The position numbers and the translations under genes were made by a program. The notes under the pieces were generated by a model. That model made no database searches, had not been told where the DNA came from, and saw only the letters and a program-made list of their open reading frames with translations. 64,000 bases of DNA from Micromonospora fulviviridis. Lineage in GTDB: Bacteria; Actinomycetota; Actinomycetes; Mycobacteriales; Micromonosporaceae. This document shows positions 7,518 through 14,544 of the stretch, piece by piece; the stretch's first letter is position 1; the number at the start of each line of letters is the position of its first letter. The stretch lies in assembly GCF_014648395.1 (NCBI RefSeq), contig NZ_BMRA01000005.1:509100-573099 (forward strand), given 5' to 3'.

Positions 7518-8414
7518 GTGCGGTTCGGCTTGTTCGGCACGGGTCACTGGGCGGCGGAGACGCACGCCGCGGCCATCGACGCGCACCCGCGGGCCGAGCT
7601 GGCCGGCGTGTGGGGGCGGGACCCGGCGAAGGCGGCCGCGCTCGCCACCCGGCACGGCGTACCGGTCTTCGAGGACGTGGACCAGCTGCTGGCCGCCTGC
7701 GACGCGATCGCCGTCGCGCTGCCGCCGGACGTGCAGGCCGAGATCGCCGTCCGGGCCGCCACCGCCGGGCGGCACCTGCTGCTGGACAAGCCGCTGGCGC
7801 TGAGCCTCGCCGACGCCGACCGGGTGGTCGCCGCCGCGCAGGCGTCCGGGGTGGCCTCGGTGGTCTTCTTCACCCAGCGGTACCACCCGAACGTCACCGG
7901 CTTCCTCGCCTCGACCGCGGCGGTCGGCGGCTGGCAGCACGCGCGGGCGACCATGTTCGCCTCGATCTACCAGCCCGGGAACCCGTACGGGAACTCGCAG
8001 TGGCGGCGCGACCGGGGGGCGCTCTGGGACATCGGCCCGCACGCGCTGTCGCTGATCCTGCCGGTGCTCGGCCGGGTCACCCGGGTCGCCGCCATGGACG
8101 GCCCGAGCGGCCTCGTGCACCTGCTGCTCACCCACGACGGCGGCGCCACCAGCACGCTCTCGCTCACCCTCGACGCGCCGCCCGAGGCGGTCACCCGCGA
8201 CTTCGTCTTCTTCGGCGAGAACGGCACCGAGACCGTCCCGCCCGGCGACGGCAGCGTGCTCCAGGCGTTCGGCACGGCCATCGACCAGCTGCTGGAGGAG
8301 GTCGAGGCGGGCACCCGCGACCACCGCTGCGACGTCCGGTTCGGCCGGGAGGTGGTGGCGGTGCTCGACGCCGCCGAGACCGCCCGCAGCGAGCGGCGCA
8401 CCGTCGACATCTGA
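7518..8414 (+). CDS. Gfo/Idh/MocA family NAD(P)-dependent oxidoreductase
   Basis: A 298-aa sugar or inositol dehydrogenase-type enzyme. The N-terminal Rossmann fold (RFGLFGTGHWA, a G-x-G-x-x-A fingerprint) is followed by the family motif D-K-P (LLLDKPLAL, Lys for the catalytic EKP lysine) and a C-terminal alpha/beta domain with WDIGPHALSLI, where the His-containing helix is the usual active-site element. The start is uncertain: GTG 7518 is chosen because AGGGGG (7506-7511) lies 6 nt upstream; GTG 7488 would add ten residues but has no binding site. Substrate unknown. The neighbours give no pathway context. Confidence 0.85.
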   Translation: MRFGLFGTGHWAAETHAAAIDAHPRAELAGVWGRDPAKAAALATRHGVPVFEDVDQLLAACDAIAVALPPDVQAEIAVRAATAGRHLLLDKPLALSLADADRVVAAAQASGVASVVFFTQRYHPNVTGFLASTAAVGGWQHARATMFASIYQPGNPYGNSQWRRDRGALWDIGPHALSLILPVLGRVTRVAAMDGPSGLVHLLLTHDGGATSTLSLTLDAPPEAVTRDFVFFGENGTETVPPGDGSVLQAFGTAIDQLLEEVEAGTRDHRCDVRFGREVVAVLDAAETARSERRTVDI

Positions 8415-8446
8415 GGAATTCCGTCGCGTGCCGGCCGGGCCGCCGC

Positions 8447-8452
8447 TAGCCT
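8447..8452 (+). promoter_or_regulatory. -10 element of leaderless promoter for the erm leader ORF
   Basis: TAGCCT lies 7 nt before the ATG at 8460. It is the best -10 match seen between the oxidoreductase and the erm start, so it is the likely origin of the erm transcript. Confidence 0.45.
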
Positions 8453-8459
8453 CGCCGGC

Positions 8460-8579
8460 ATGTGTACGCACGCCCTGATCGACGTGGCCGTCACGCCGGC
8501 CGCGCGGGGGCTCCTCCTGGTCGCCCGCCCGTGGGTCCGGCGTCCGGCCCTGGCCGGCCGGTACGCCCACCGCGCCTGA
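8460..8579 (+). CDS. Putative 39-aa leader peptide upstream of erm
   Basis: A short ORF, ATG 8460 to TGA 8579, beginning M-C-T-H-A-L-I-D and containing a GLLLVARPWVRRP segment. No Shine-Dalgarno sequence is present; the TAGCCT -10 lies 7 nt upstream, so it would be read from a leaderless mRNA. An 8-bp hairpin (8596-8603/8610-8617) follows 16 nt after its stop. Resistance methyltransferase genes are often preceded by regulatory leader peptides, which is the reason for listing it. It has no R-x-R macrolide-arrest motif, so drug-dependent stalling within it is unproven. Confidence 0.4.
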   Translation: MCTHALIDVAVTPAARGLLLVARPWVRRPALAGRYAHRA

Positions 8580-8753
8580 CCTGACCGTCCGCACCGCCGG
8601 CCCCTGACCGGGCCGGCCGCCGCCGGCTGCCCACGCGCCGCCATCCCCGACACGGGGACCGGCGGGGCAGGGCCAGATCGGTCAGCGCGTGCTCGCCGCC
8701 GCCCGCCTCGACGCGGATCCGGCGGCTCGGTGCCGCGTACCCGCCGCCGTCCA

Positions 8754-8848
8754 GGGTCGTCCGAGTCCCGATCCGCTCGGACAGGCCCCGGCTTCCCTCG
8801 TGCGCCTGTCCGTTCCCGTCGCCGTCCGGCGACAGACAGGACGATCCC
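8754..8848 (+). promoter_or_regulatory. Candidate translational attenuator of erm
   Basis: Four successive segments can pair in mutually exclusive ways. Segment 1 (8759-8765 GTCCGAG) pairs with 2 (8776-8782 CTCGGAC). Segment 2, extended (8778-8786 CGGACAGGC), pairs with 3 (8804-8812 GCCTGTCCG). Segment 3 (8805-8810 CCTGTC) also pairs with 4 (8835-8840 GACAGG), which contains the erm ribosome binding site. An inner hairpin (8818-8823/8828-8833) would support the 3:4 pairing. 1:2 plus 3:4 hides the binding site; 2:3 frees it. This is the known logic of ermC-type attenuators. The pairings are seen in the sequence; the function is inferred. Confidence 0.4.
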
Positions 8849-9664
8849 GTGGCGCCCCGCCGACCCCGTACCACCGCACGCGACCGGTCCCGTCGCGTAC
8901 TGTCCCAGAACTTCCTCGCCGACCCGGCCGCCGTCGCGCGGATGCTCCGGGCGGCCCGCCCCGGCCCGGACGACCTGCTGCTGGAGGTGGGCGCCGGGCG
9001 CGGGCAGCTGACCCGGCCGCTCGCCGCCGCGTGCGGCCGGCTGATCGCGTACGAGGTCGACCCGGCCGTGCTGCCGGAGCTGACGGCGGCCTGCGCGGAC
9101 CTGCCGCACGTCGAGGTCCGGGCGGCCGACTTCCTGGCCGCCGTCCCGCCCGGTGAGCCGTTCGCGGTGGTCGGCAACATTCCCTGGTCGCTGACCGCCG
9201 CCGTGGTGCGCTGGTGCCTCGCCGCGCCCGGCCTGCGCGCCGCGACCCTGCTCACCCAGCTCGACTACGCCCGCAAGCGCACCGGTGACCGCGGCCGGTG
9301 GAGCCGGCTCACCGTGCTCACCTGGCCCGAACACCACTGGCGGCTGGCCGGCCGGGTGCCCCGGGGCGCGTTCCGGCCGGTGCCCGCGGTGGACGGCGGC
9401 ATCCTCCGGCTGGACCGGCGCCCCGAGCCGTTGCTGCCCAGCACGGCGCTGCCCGCGTACCGGCGGGTGGTGGAGCTGGGCTTCGGCGGGGTCGGCGGCT
9501 CGCTGGCCGCCTCGCTGCGCACCGCGTACCCGCGCCGGCGTCTCGACGGGGCGTTGCGGGCCGCCCGGCTCGCCCCGGACACCCCGGTCGGGCTGGTCTG
9601 GCCCGAGCAGTGGCTGGTGCTGTTCCGGCTGCTGCACGCCGTGGCCCCCGGGACCGGGCGGTAG
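8849..9664 (+). CDS. Erm-type 23S rRNA adenine N6-methyltransferase
   Basis: A 271-aa SAM-dependent methyltransferase of the Erm/KsgA family, expected to methylate A2058 of 23S rRNA and so block macrolide (and possibly lincosamide and streptogramin B) binding. The Erm signature S-Q-N-F-L-A-D is at residues 19-25, the SAM motif EVGAGRGQL at 46-54 and the catalytic N-I-P-W at 110-113; a basic N-terminal tail typical of actinobacterial Erm proteins is present. The GTG at 8849 has AGGA about 7 nt upstream. The SQNFLAD spelling recalls actinomycete Erm enzymes, some of which add a single methyl group. A KsgA (16S rRNA) role is less likely because of the NIPW motif and the resistance-like neighbourhood. 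It converges with the DUF2795 gene 6 bp away. Confidence 0.85.
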   Translation: MAPRRPRTTARDRSRRVLSQNFLADPAAVARMLRAARPGPDDLLLEVGAGRGQLTRPLAAACGRLIAYEVDPAVLPELTAACADLPHVEVRAADFLAAVPPGEPFAVVGNIPWSLTAAVVRWCLAAPGLRAATLLTQLDYARKRTGDRGRWSRLTVLTWPEHHWRLAGRVPRGAFRPVPAVDGGILRLDRRPEPLLPSTALPAYRRVVELGFGGVGGSLAASLRTAYPRRRLDGALRAARLAPDTPVGLVWPEQWLVLFRLLHAVAPGTGR

Positions 9665-9670
9665 CCGGGC

Positions 9671-9862
9671 TCAGACCAGGGTGTTGAGGGCCTCGCCCAG
9701 CTCGGCGGGGGTGTTGAACTCCTCCGCCGGCAACGCCTTGAGCATCTGCAGCATCTCGGTGCTGGCCCCGTTCTCCTGGCCCCAGCGGACCAGGTCCGCA
9801 CGGGAGACCGGGTAGTCGAGCCCGGCCAGGAACTCCTGCAACTGCACCCCGGTGACGGTCAT
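9671..9862 (-). CDS. DUF2795 small protein
   Basis: A 63-aa protein of the DUF2795 family, with the characteristic LQEFLAGLDYPVSRADLVRW segment and a C-terminal FNTPAELGEAL helix. The family is common in actinobacteria, where short copies and longer fusions occur; no biochemical role is known. There are no membrane segments. It sits between the erm gene (convergent) and the erythromycin-esterase-family gene (divergent). Confidence 0.8.
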   Translation of the reverse strand: MTVTGVQLQEFLAGLDYPVSRADLVRWGQENGASTEMLQMLKALPAEEFNTPAELGEALNTLV

Positions 9863-9952
9863 GCCGGCGGGCTACCCGCTGTGCCGGGCACCATGCCCGC
9901 CGGCGCGGCCGGGCTGGCGGTTTGTCCGGACGGGGCCCGGGTAGCCGCTGGC

Positions 9953-11209
9953 ATGCTGGTACAGCGGCTCGGCGCGCCGAGCGACTTCGACCCGCTGCTG
10001 GAACGCGTCCGGGACGCGCGGATCGTCATGATCGGCGAGGCGACGCACGGCAGCTACGACTACTACCGGCTGCGCGAGCAACTGACCCGGCGGCTCATCG
10101 CCGAACAGGGCTTCGACTTCGTCGCGGTGGAGGGGGACTGGCCGGACTGCGACCGGGTGAACTGCTCGGTGGTGGGCGCCCCGGGCGGGCTGGCCGATCC
10201 GCAGACCGCGCTGGAACGCTTCGAGCGCTGGCCGACCTGGATGTGGGCCAACGCCGAGGTGGCCCGGTTCTGCCGCTGGCTGCGGGCGTGGAACCTGGAA
10301 CGCCCCGAGGGGGAGCGGGCCGGCTTCCACGGGCTGGACGTCTACAGCCTCTGGGAGTCGATGCAGGCCATCTTCGACTACCTGGGCGAGGAGGACCCGG
10401 CCTCACTGGAGGCGGCGCAGGAGGCGTACCGGTGCTTCGAGCCGTACGGCAAGCGGGTCGAGGACTACGGGACGGCCAGCCGCTTCGTCTCGGCCCGCTG
10501 CGAGGAGGAGGTGGTCCGGCTGCTGGCGCGTACCCGGGAACAGGCCGCCGCCGACGGCGCGGACCGATTCTCGGCCTGGCAGAACGCGGAGGTGGTGGCC
10601 GGCGCGGAGCGCTACTACCGGGCCATGGTGGGCGGCGGCCCGGAGTCCTGGAACATCCGTGACATCCACATGGCCGACACGCTGGACCGGCTGCTCGACC
10701 GCTACGGCCCGCGGGCGCGCGGCGTCGTCTGGGCGCACAACACCCACGTGGGCGACGCCCGCGCCACCGACATGGCGGCGGACGGGCTGGTGAACATCGG
10801 CCAGCTCGGCCGGGAACGGCACGGCCGCGACGCCGTGGCGCTGGTCGGCTTCGGCAGCTACCGGGGCACGGTGGTCGCCGCGCCGCGCTGGGGTTCGCCG
10901 GCCGAGGCCATGGTGGTGCCGCCGGCCCGGGAGGGCTCGGTCGAGCGGCGGCTGCACGAGCTGATGCCGGAACGGGCGGTCCTGGTCTTCGGCGGCGAGG
11001 ACCAGCCGGAGTGGGTGACCGAGGCGGCCGACCACCGGGCCATCGGGGTGGTCTACGACCCGAGCTTCGAGTCCTGGGGCAACTACGTGCCGACCCGGCT
11101 GGGCGAGCGCTATGACGCGTTCGTCTGGTGCGACGAGGCGACCGCGCTGCACCCGCTGCCGGCGCTGCCCACCCCGGGCGAGATGGAGACCTACCCGGCC
11201 GGCGTCTGA
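9953..11209 (+). CDS. Erythromycin esterase family protein
   Basis: A 418-aa protein of the erythromycin-esterase superfamily; characterised Ere enzymes open the macrolactone ring by hydrolysis, though many relatives have other unknown roles. The conserved elements are present: GEATHGSYDYY with Glu29 and His32, VEGDWPD with Glu60, and WAHNTHVGD with His262 and His265. The ATG at 9953 is chosen because the family motif normally begins about 25-30 residues from the N-terminus; the frame also opens at 9881. No signal peptide is visible, so it is cytoplasmic. It lies 290 bp from the erm gene. Whether it acts on macrolides cannot be read from sequence. Its last codons form one arm of a terminator-like hairpin. 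Confidence 0.82.
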   Translation: MLVQRLGAPSDFDPLLERVRDARIVMIGEATHGSYDYYRLREQLTRRLIAEQGFDFVAVEGDWPDCDRVNCSVVGAPGGLADPQTALERFERWPTWMWANAEVARFCRWLRAWNLERPEGERAGFHGLDVYSLWESMQAIFDYLGEEDPASLEAAQEAYRCFEPYGKRVEDYGTASRFVSARCEEEVVRLLARTREQAAADGADRFSAWQNAEVVAGAERYYRAMVGGGPESWNIRDIHMADTLDRLLDRYGPRARGVVWAHNTHVGDARATDMAADGLVNIGQLGRERHGRDAVALVGFGSYRGTVVAAPRWGSPAEAMVVPPAREGSVERRLHELMPERAVLVFGGEDQPEWVTEAADHRAIGVVYDPSFESWGNYVPTRLGERYDAFVWCDEATALHPLPALPTPGEMETYPAGV

Positions 11210-11227
11210 CCGGCCGGGCAGGTCTCC
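11185..11227. terminator. Long hairpin overlapping the 3' end of the esterase-family gene
   Basis: An 18-bp stem with one mismatch: 11185-11202 pairs with 11210-11227 around a 7-nt loop that contains the TGA stop. It ends 3 bp before the stop of the convergent MMPL gene, so it probably terminates transcription from both sides. Confidence 0.6.
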
Positions 11228-11230
11228 GGG

Positions 11231-13411
11231 TCACACCTGGGCGGGCTCGCGCTCGGCGAGGTGGGCGCGCAGGCCCTCGCCCTCGACGTCCACGTTGGGC
11301 AGGATCCTGCCGAGCCAGCGCGGGAGCCACCAGGCGGCGTTGTCGAGCAGCGACATCACCGCCGGGACGATGGTCATCCGGACCACGAACGCGTCGATGG
11401 CGACACCGATGGCGAGCGCGAAGCCCATCGACTTGATGACCGGGTCGTCGAGGAACACGAAGCCACCGAACACCGAGATCATGATCAAGGCGGCGGCGGT
11501 GACCACCCGGGCGCCGTGGCCCATGCCGTTGATGGTCGCCTGCCGGGCCGTGTCGCCGTGCACGAAGTCCTCGCGCATCCGGGAGACCAGGAAGACCTCG
11601 TAGTCCATGGCCAGGCCGAACAGGATGCCGATGAGCAGGATCGGCAGGAAGCTGACCAGCGGGCCCGGGGTGTCCAGCCCGACCAGGTCGGCCAGGTGGC
11701 CCTGCTGGAAGACGGCGACCGTGATGCCGAAGGTGGCCGCCACGGTGAGCAGGAAGCCCAGCGCCGCCTTCACCGGCACCAGGACCGACCGGAACACCAG
11801 CATGAGCAGCAGCACCGACAGGCCCACCACCAGCAGCAGGTAGACCGGGAGCGCGTCGGAGAGCTTCTCCGACACGTCGATGCCGATCGCGGTGACGCCG
11901 GTGAGCATCACCTCGGCGTCCTGGATGCCGCCGACCTGCCGGCGGATGTCGTGCACCAGTTCCTCGGTCTTCTCGTCGGTCGGTCCCTTCTCGGGGATCA
12001 CGCCGAGCAGCGCGGTGCGGCCGGACGGGTCGAGCTGCGGCGGGGCCACCGCCACCACCCCGTCGGTCTTCTGGATCAGCGCGGCGACCTGCGGCACGGC
12101 GGCCTGGGTGGCCTGCGGCGAGTCGGCGGTGACCACGACCGCGAGCCGGCCGGTGAAGCCGGGACCGAAGCCCTCCCGGATCAGGTCGTTGCTGACCCGG
12201 GCCGGGGTGCCCTCGGCGGCGGTGGCGGCGTCCGGCAGCGCCAGCCGCATGTCCTGGGCCGGGATCGCGAGCAGGCCGAGGCCGAGCAGGCCGACCAGGA
12301 TCACCGGGATGCGGAACCTGGTCACCCAGTGCGCCCAGCGGAAACCGAAGCCGGAGCGGTCCTCCGAGCCGGTGCCCGGGTCCTCGACCGCCCTGCGGTC
12401 GCGCAGCTTGCGCGGAAGCACCTTCCGGCCGGCGAACCCGAGCAGCGCCGGGGCCAGGGTGATCGCCACCAGCACGGCCACGGTGACGGTGCCGGCGGCG
12501 GCCAGACCCATCACGGTGAGGAAGGGGATGCCCACCACGGCCAGGCCGGCGAGCGCGACCACCACGGTGGCGCCGGCGAAGACCACGGCGGAGCCGGCGG
12601 TGCCGACCGCGCGGCCGACCGCCTCCTCGGGGGAGAGGCCGTCGAGCAGGTTCTGCCGGTGCCGGGAGGTGATGAAGAGCGAGTAGTCGATGCCGACCGC
12701 GAGGCCGAGCATCAGGGCCAGGATGGGCGCCGTGCTGGTCAGCTCGACCGCGCCGCTGAGCGCGTACAGGCCGGCCATCCCGACGCCGACACCGATCAGC
12801 GCGTTCAGCATGGTCATGCCGGCCGCGACCAGCGAGCCGAAGGTGACGATCAGGACGACCGCCGCGACCAGCACACCGAGCGCCTCGGTGGAGCCGACCT
12901 CCGGCTCGGCGTTCAGCACCTCACCGCCGGGGGCGATCTGCCAGCCCTGCGCCTCGGCCTGCGCGCCGACCTTCTCGTACGCGTCGCGCTGCGCGTCGGT
13001 CACGTCGTCGGCCCGGCCCTGGAACTGCACCTGGATCAGCGCGTACCGGCCGTCCGGGGTGAGCGCCTGCGCCTGGTACGGGTCGACCGCGCCGACCACC
13101 CCGGGCAGCGTGGCCGCCTCCTGGGTGACCTGCTTGACGATCGCCTGCCCCTCGGGAGTGGTGAGCTGGCCGGCCTGGGGCGCCTTGACGGCGATGGTGC
13201 CGGTGGCGCCGCTGGCCGCCGGGAACCGGTCGGCGAGCAGGTCGAGCGCCTTCTGGGACTCGGTGCCGGGCATGGTGAAGTTGCTCGCCGTCGGGCCCTT
13301 CAGGGTGGCCGCGGCGAGGCCGAGGCCGACGAGTACGACGAGCCACACGACGGCGACGAGTCGCCGTCGGCGCAACGATGCCCGGCCGAGCCGGTACAGC
13401 AGGGTCGCCAT
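11231..13411 (-). CDS. MMPL/RND family transporter
   Basis: A 726-aa membrane transporter of the MMPL branch of the RND superfamily, expected to export lipids or hydrophobic compounds using the proton gradient. The family layout is visible: a TM helix near residues 17-37, an extracytoplasmic loop to about 165, a cluster of helices from about 170 to 390 (including GLAVGIDYSLFITSRHR), a second loop, and a second cluster from about 515 with LFGLAMDYEVFLVSRMRED. Both GxxxxDY motifs carry the Asp-Tyr pair linked to proton relay. It follows the tetR gene after 33 bp on the same strand, so the operon is tetR-mmpL under the tandem operator at 14005-14039. Substrate unknown. Confidence 0.9.
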   Translation of the reverse strand: MATLLYRLGRASLRRRRLVAVVWLVVLVGLGLAAATLKGPTASNFTMPGTESQKALDLLADRFPAASGATGTIAVKAPQAGQLTTPEGQAIVKQVTQEAATLPGVVGAVDPYQAQALTPDGRYALIQVQFQGRADDVTDAQRDAYEKVGAQAEAQGWQIAPGGEVLNAEPEVGSTEALGVLVAAVVLIVTFGSLVAAGMTMLNALIGVGVGMAGLYALSGAVELTSTAPILALMLGLAVGIDYSLFITSRHRQNLLDGLSPEEAVGRAVGTAGSAVVFAGATVVVALAGLAVVGIPFLTVMGLAAAGTVTVAVLVAITLAPALLGFAGRKVLPRKLRDRRAVEDPGTGSEDRSGFGFRWAHWVTRFRIPVILVGLLGLGLLAIPAQDMRLALPDAATAAEGTPARVSNDLIREGFGPGFTGRLAVVVTADSPQATQAAVPQVAALIQKTDGVVAVAPPQLDPSGRTALLGVIPEKGPTDEKTEELVHDIRRQVGGIQDAEVMLTGVTAIGIDVSEKLSDALPVYLLLVVGLSVLLLMLVFRSVLVPVKAALGFLLTVAATFGITVAVFQQGHLADLVGLDTPGPLVSFLPILLIGILFGLAMDYEVFLVSRMREDFVHGDTARQATINGMGHGARVVTAAALIMISVFGGFVFLDDPVIKSMGFALAIGVAIDAFVVRMTIVPAVMSLLDNAAWWLPRWLGRILPNVDVEGEGLRAHLAEREPAQV

Positions 13412-13444
13412 CAGGTTTCCTTGTCCTCGGGGTCGGAGCGGGGA

Positions 13445-14002
13445 TCAGGTGACGGGTTCGAGGGCCCGCCGGACCACGGCCAGCAGGGCGGGCCGCAGTT
13501 CGTCGTCGGGGATGTCGATGAACTCGGCGCACGTCTCGGCGATGCCGGCGAGCACCACCAGCGCGGCGATCCGCGCGGAGGGCCGGTCGGAGTGGCCCGC
13601 GAACGCCGTGATGAGCCGTTCGGAGATCTGCTGGATGTGCGCGAAGGCGGGCTGCTGGAGCAGGTCGGAGAACTCGCCCCGAAGCAGCGCGATCTCCCGC
13701 CGGAAGCGCACCGCCAGGTCGACGAAGCACTCGCCGGCGATCTCCTGGGCGGCCGCGCCGGTGGTGCCGGCGATCCGGGCGTCGAGCGCCTCCAGCACCG
13801 CGATGGCGGGCGCCATCAGCTCGCTGAGCAGGGCTTCCTTGTTGGCGAAGTGGTAGAGCACGGTCGCCTTCGAGCAGCCCACGGCGCCGGCGATGTCCTG
13901 GAGCGAGGTGCCCTTGTAGCCGGTGACGGCGAAGCGTCGCGCCGCCGCCGCGAGGATCTCGCCGTGGGTTTCGGGTACCGCTCGGGCCATGCCCTCCAGC
14001 AT
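13445..14002 (-). CDS. TetR family transcriptional repressor
   Basis: A 185-aa TetR regulator. The N-terminal helix-turn-helix (about residues 12-58) contains the typical FAVTGYKGTSLQDIAGAVGCS and VLYHFANKEALL segments; the rest is a helical ligand-binding and dimerisation domain. Two in-frame ATGs are possible: 14002 (listed) and 13990, which begins MARAVPETHG and looks more like usual TetR N-termini. It is the first gene of an operon with the MMPL pump, and two perfect 16-bp palindromes lie immediately upstream, so it very probably represses itself and the pump and is released by a pump substrate. Confidence 0.88.
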   Translation of the reverse strand: MLEGMARAVPETHGEILAAAARRFAVTGYKGTSLQDIAGAVGCSKATVLYHFANKEALLSELMAPAIAVLEALDARIAGTTGAAAQEIAGECFVDLAVRFRREIALLRGEFSDLLQQPAFAHIQQISERLITAFAGHSDRPSARIAALVVLAGIAETCAEFIDIPDDELRPALLAVVRRALEPVT

Positions 14003-14004
14003 GC

Positions 14005-14039
14005 CTGACCGATCGGTCAGCGCCTGACCGATCGGTCAG
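14005..14039. promoter_or_regulatory. Tandem TetR operator
   Basis: Two identical perfect palindromes CTGACCGATCGGTCAG at 14005-14020 and 14024-14039, centres 19 bp apart (about two helical turns, so same-face binding). They sit at the tetR start and would cover its promoter. This is a textbook layout for cooperative autorepression. Confidence 0.8.
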
Positions 14040-14069
14040 ACGGATTGCGTGGCCTTCGCCACAGCCGAG

Positions 14070-14465
14070 TCAGCCGACCGGCGCGCCGTGCTCCCGGTCG
14101 TACGCCGCCCGCGCCGCGCTGATCCCCTCGCGGTGCCGTTCCGCCCAGCGGGTGAGCGCCACCAGCGACTCGTAGAGCTCCTGGGCCATCGGGGTCGCGG
14201 TGTACTCGACGCGGGGCGGCACGGTGGGGTGGACCTGCCGGTGCAGCAGGCCGTCCCGCTCCAGGTTGCGCAGGGTCAGCGTGAGCATCCGGCGGCTGAT
14301 CCCCTCGACCTGGCGCTCCAGTTCGGTGAAGCGGATCGGGCCCTGGGACGCGGCGATCAGGATGCCGATGCTCCACTTGCCGCCGACCCGGTCCAGCGCC
14401 TCCCGCACCGTGCAGGCCCGCGCCTGGTCGGCCTGGATGGACACACACCTGTTCCCCTGGGACAT
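14070..14465 (-). CDS. HxlR family winged-helix regulator
   Basis: A 131-aa HxlR-type transcription factor. The CTVREALDRVGGKWSIGIL opening, the FTELERQVEGISRRMLTLTLRNLERDGL recognition helix region and the beta-wing with PRVEYTATPMA are diagnostic. A Cys near residue 18, common in redox- or electrophile-sensing members, is present. The ATG at 14465 is chosen because GGAAGGAGG ends 7 nt upstream; a TTG codon just before it is in frame but is not favoured. It is divergent from the drug-efflux gene at 14545 and likely regulates it. Confidence 0.88.
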   Translation of the reverse strand: MSQGNRCVSIQADQARACTVREALDRVGGKWSIGILIAASQGPIRFTELERQVEGISRRMLTLTLRNLERDGLLHRQVHPTVPPRVEYTATPMAQELYESLVALTRWAERHREGISAARAAYDREHGAPVG

Positions 14466-14544
14466 CAAAGTGCCTCCTTCCGCTCCGCCTCATGGTCACA
14501 GACGATGGCCTCAGTAACAAACCGTGCACCAAGGAGGCATTCCG
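14466..14544. promoter_or_regulatory. Divergent hxlR/MFS promoter region
   Basis: A 79-bp spacer holding both ribosome binding sites (minus strand GGAAGGAGG, plus strand AAGGAGG at 14531-14537) and a less GC-rich core with GTCAC and GTAAC repeated 19 bp apart, a possible HxlR binding pattern. Exact operator not resolved. Confidence 0.4.

Noticed and set aside
8730..9011. A 93-codon gene starting at GTG 8730
   Set aside because: It runs far into the erm gene in another frame and has shadow-type composition; only its first codons are mentioned as a possible leader.
14466..14544. A precise HxlR operator
   Set aside because: Only weak GTCAC/GTAAC repeats are visible; I list the region but not a defined site.
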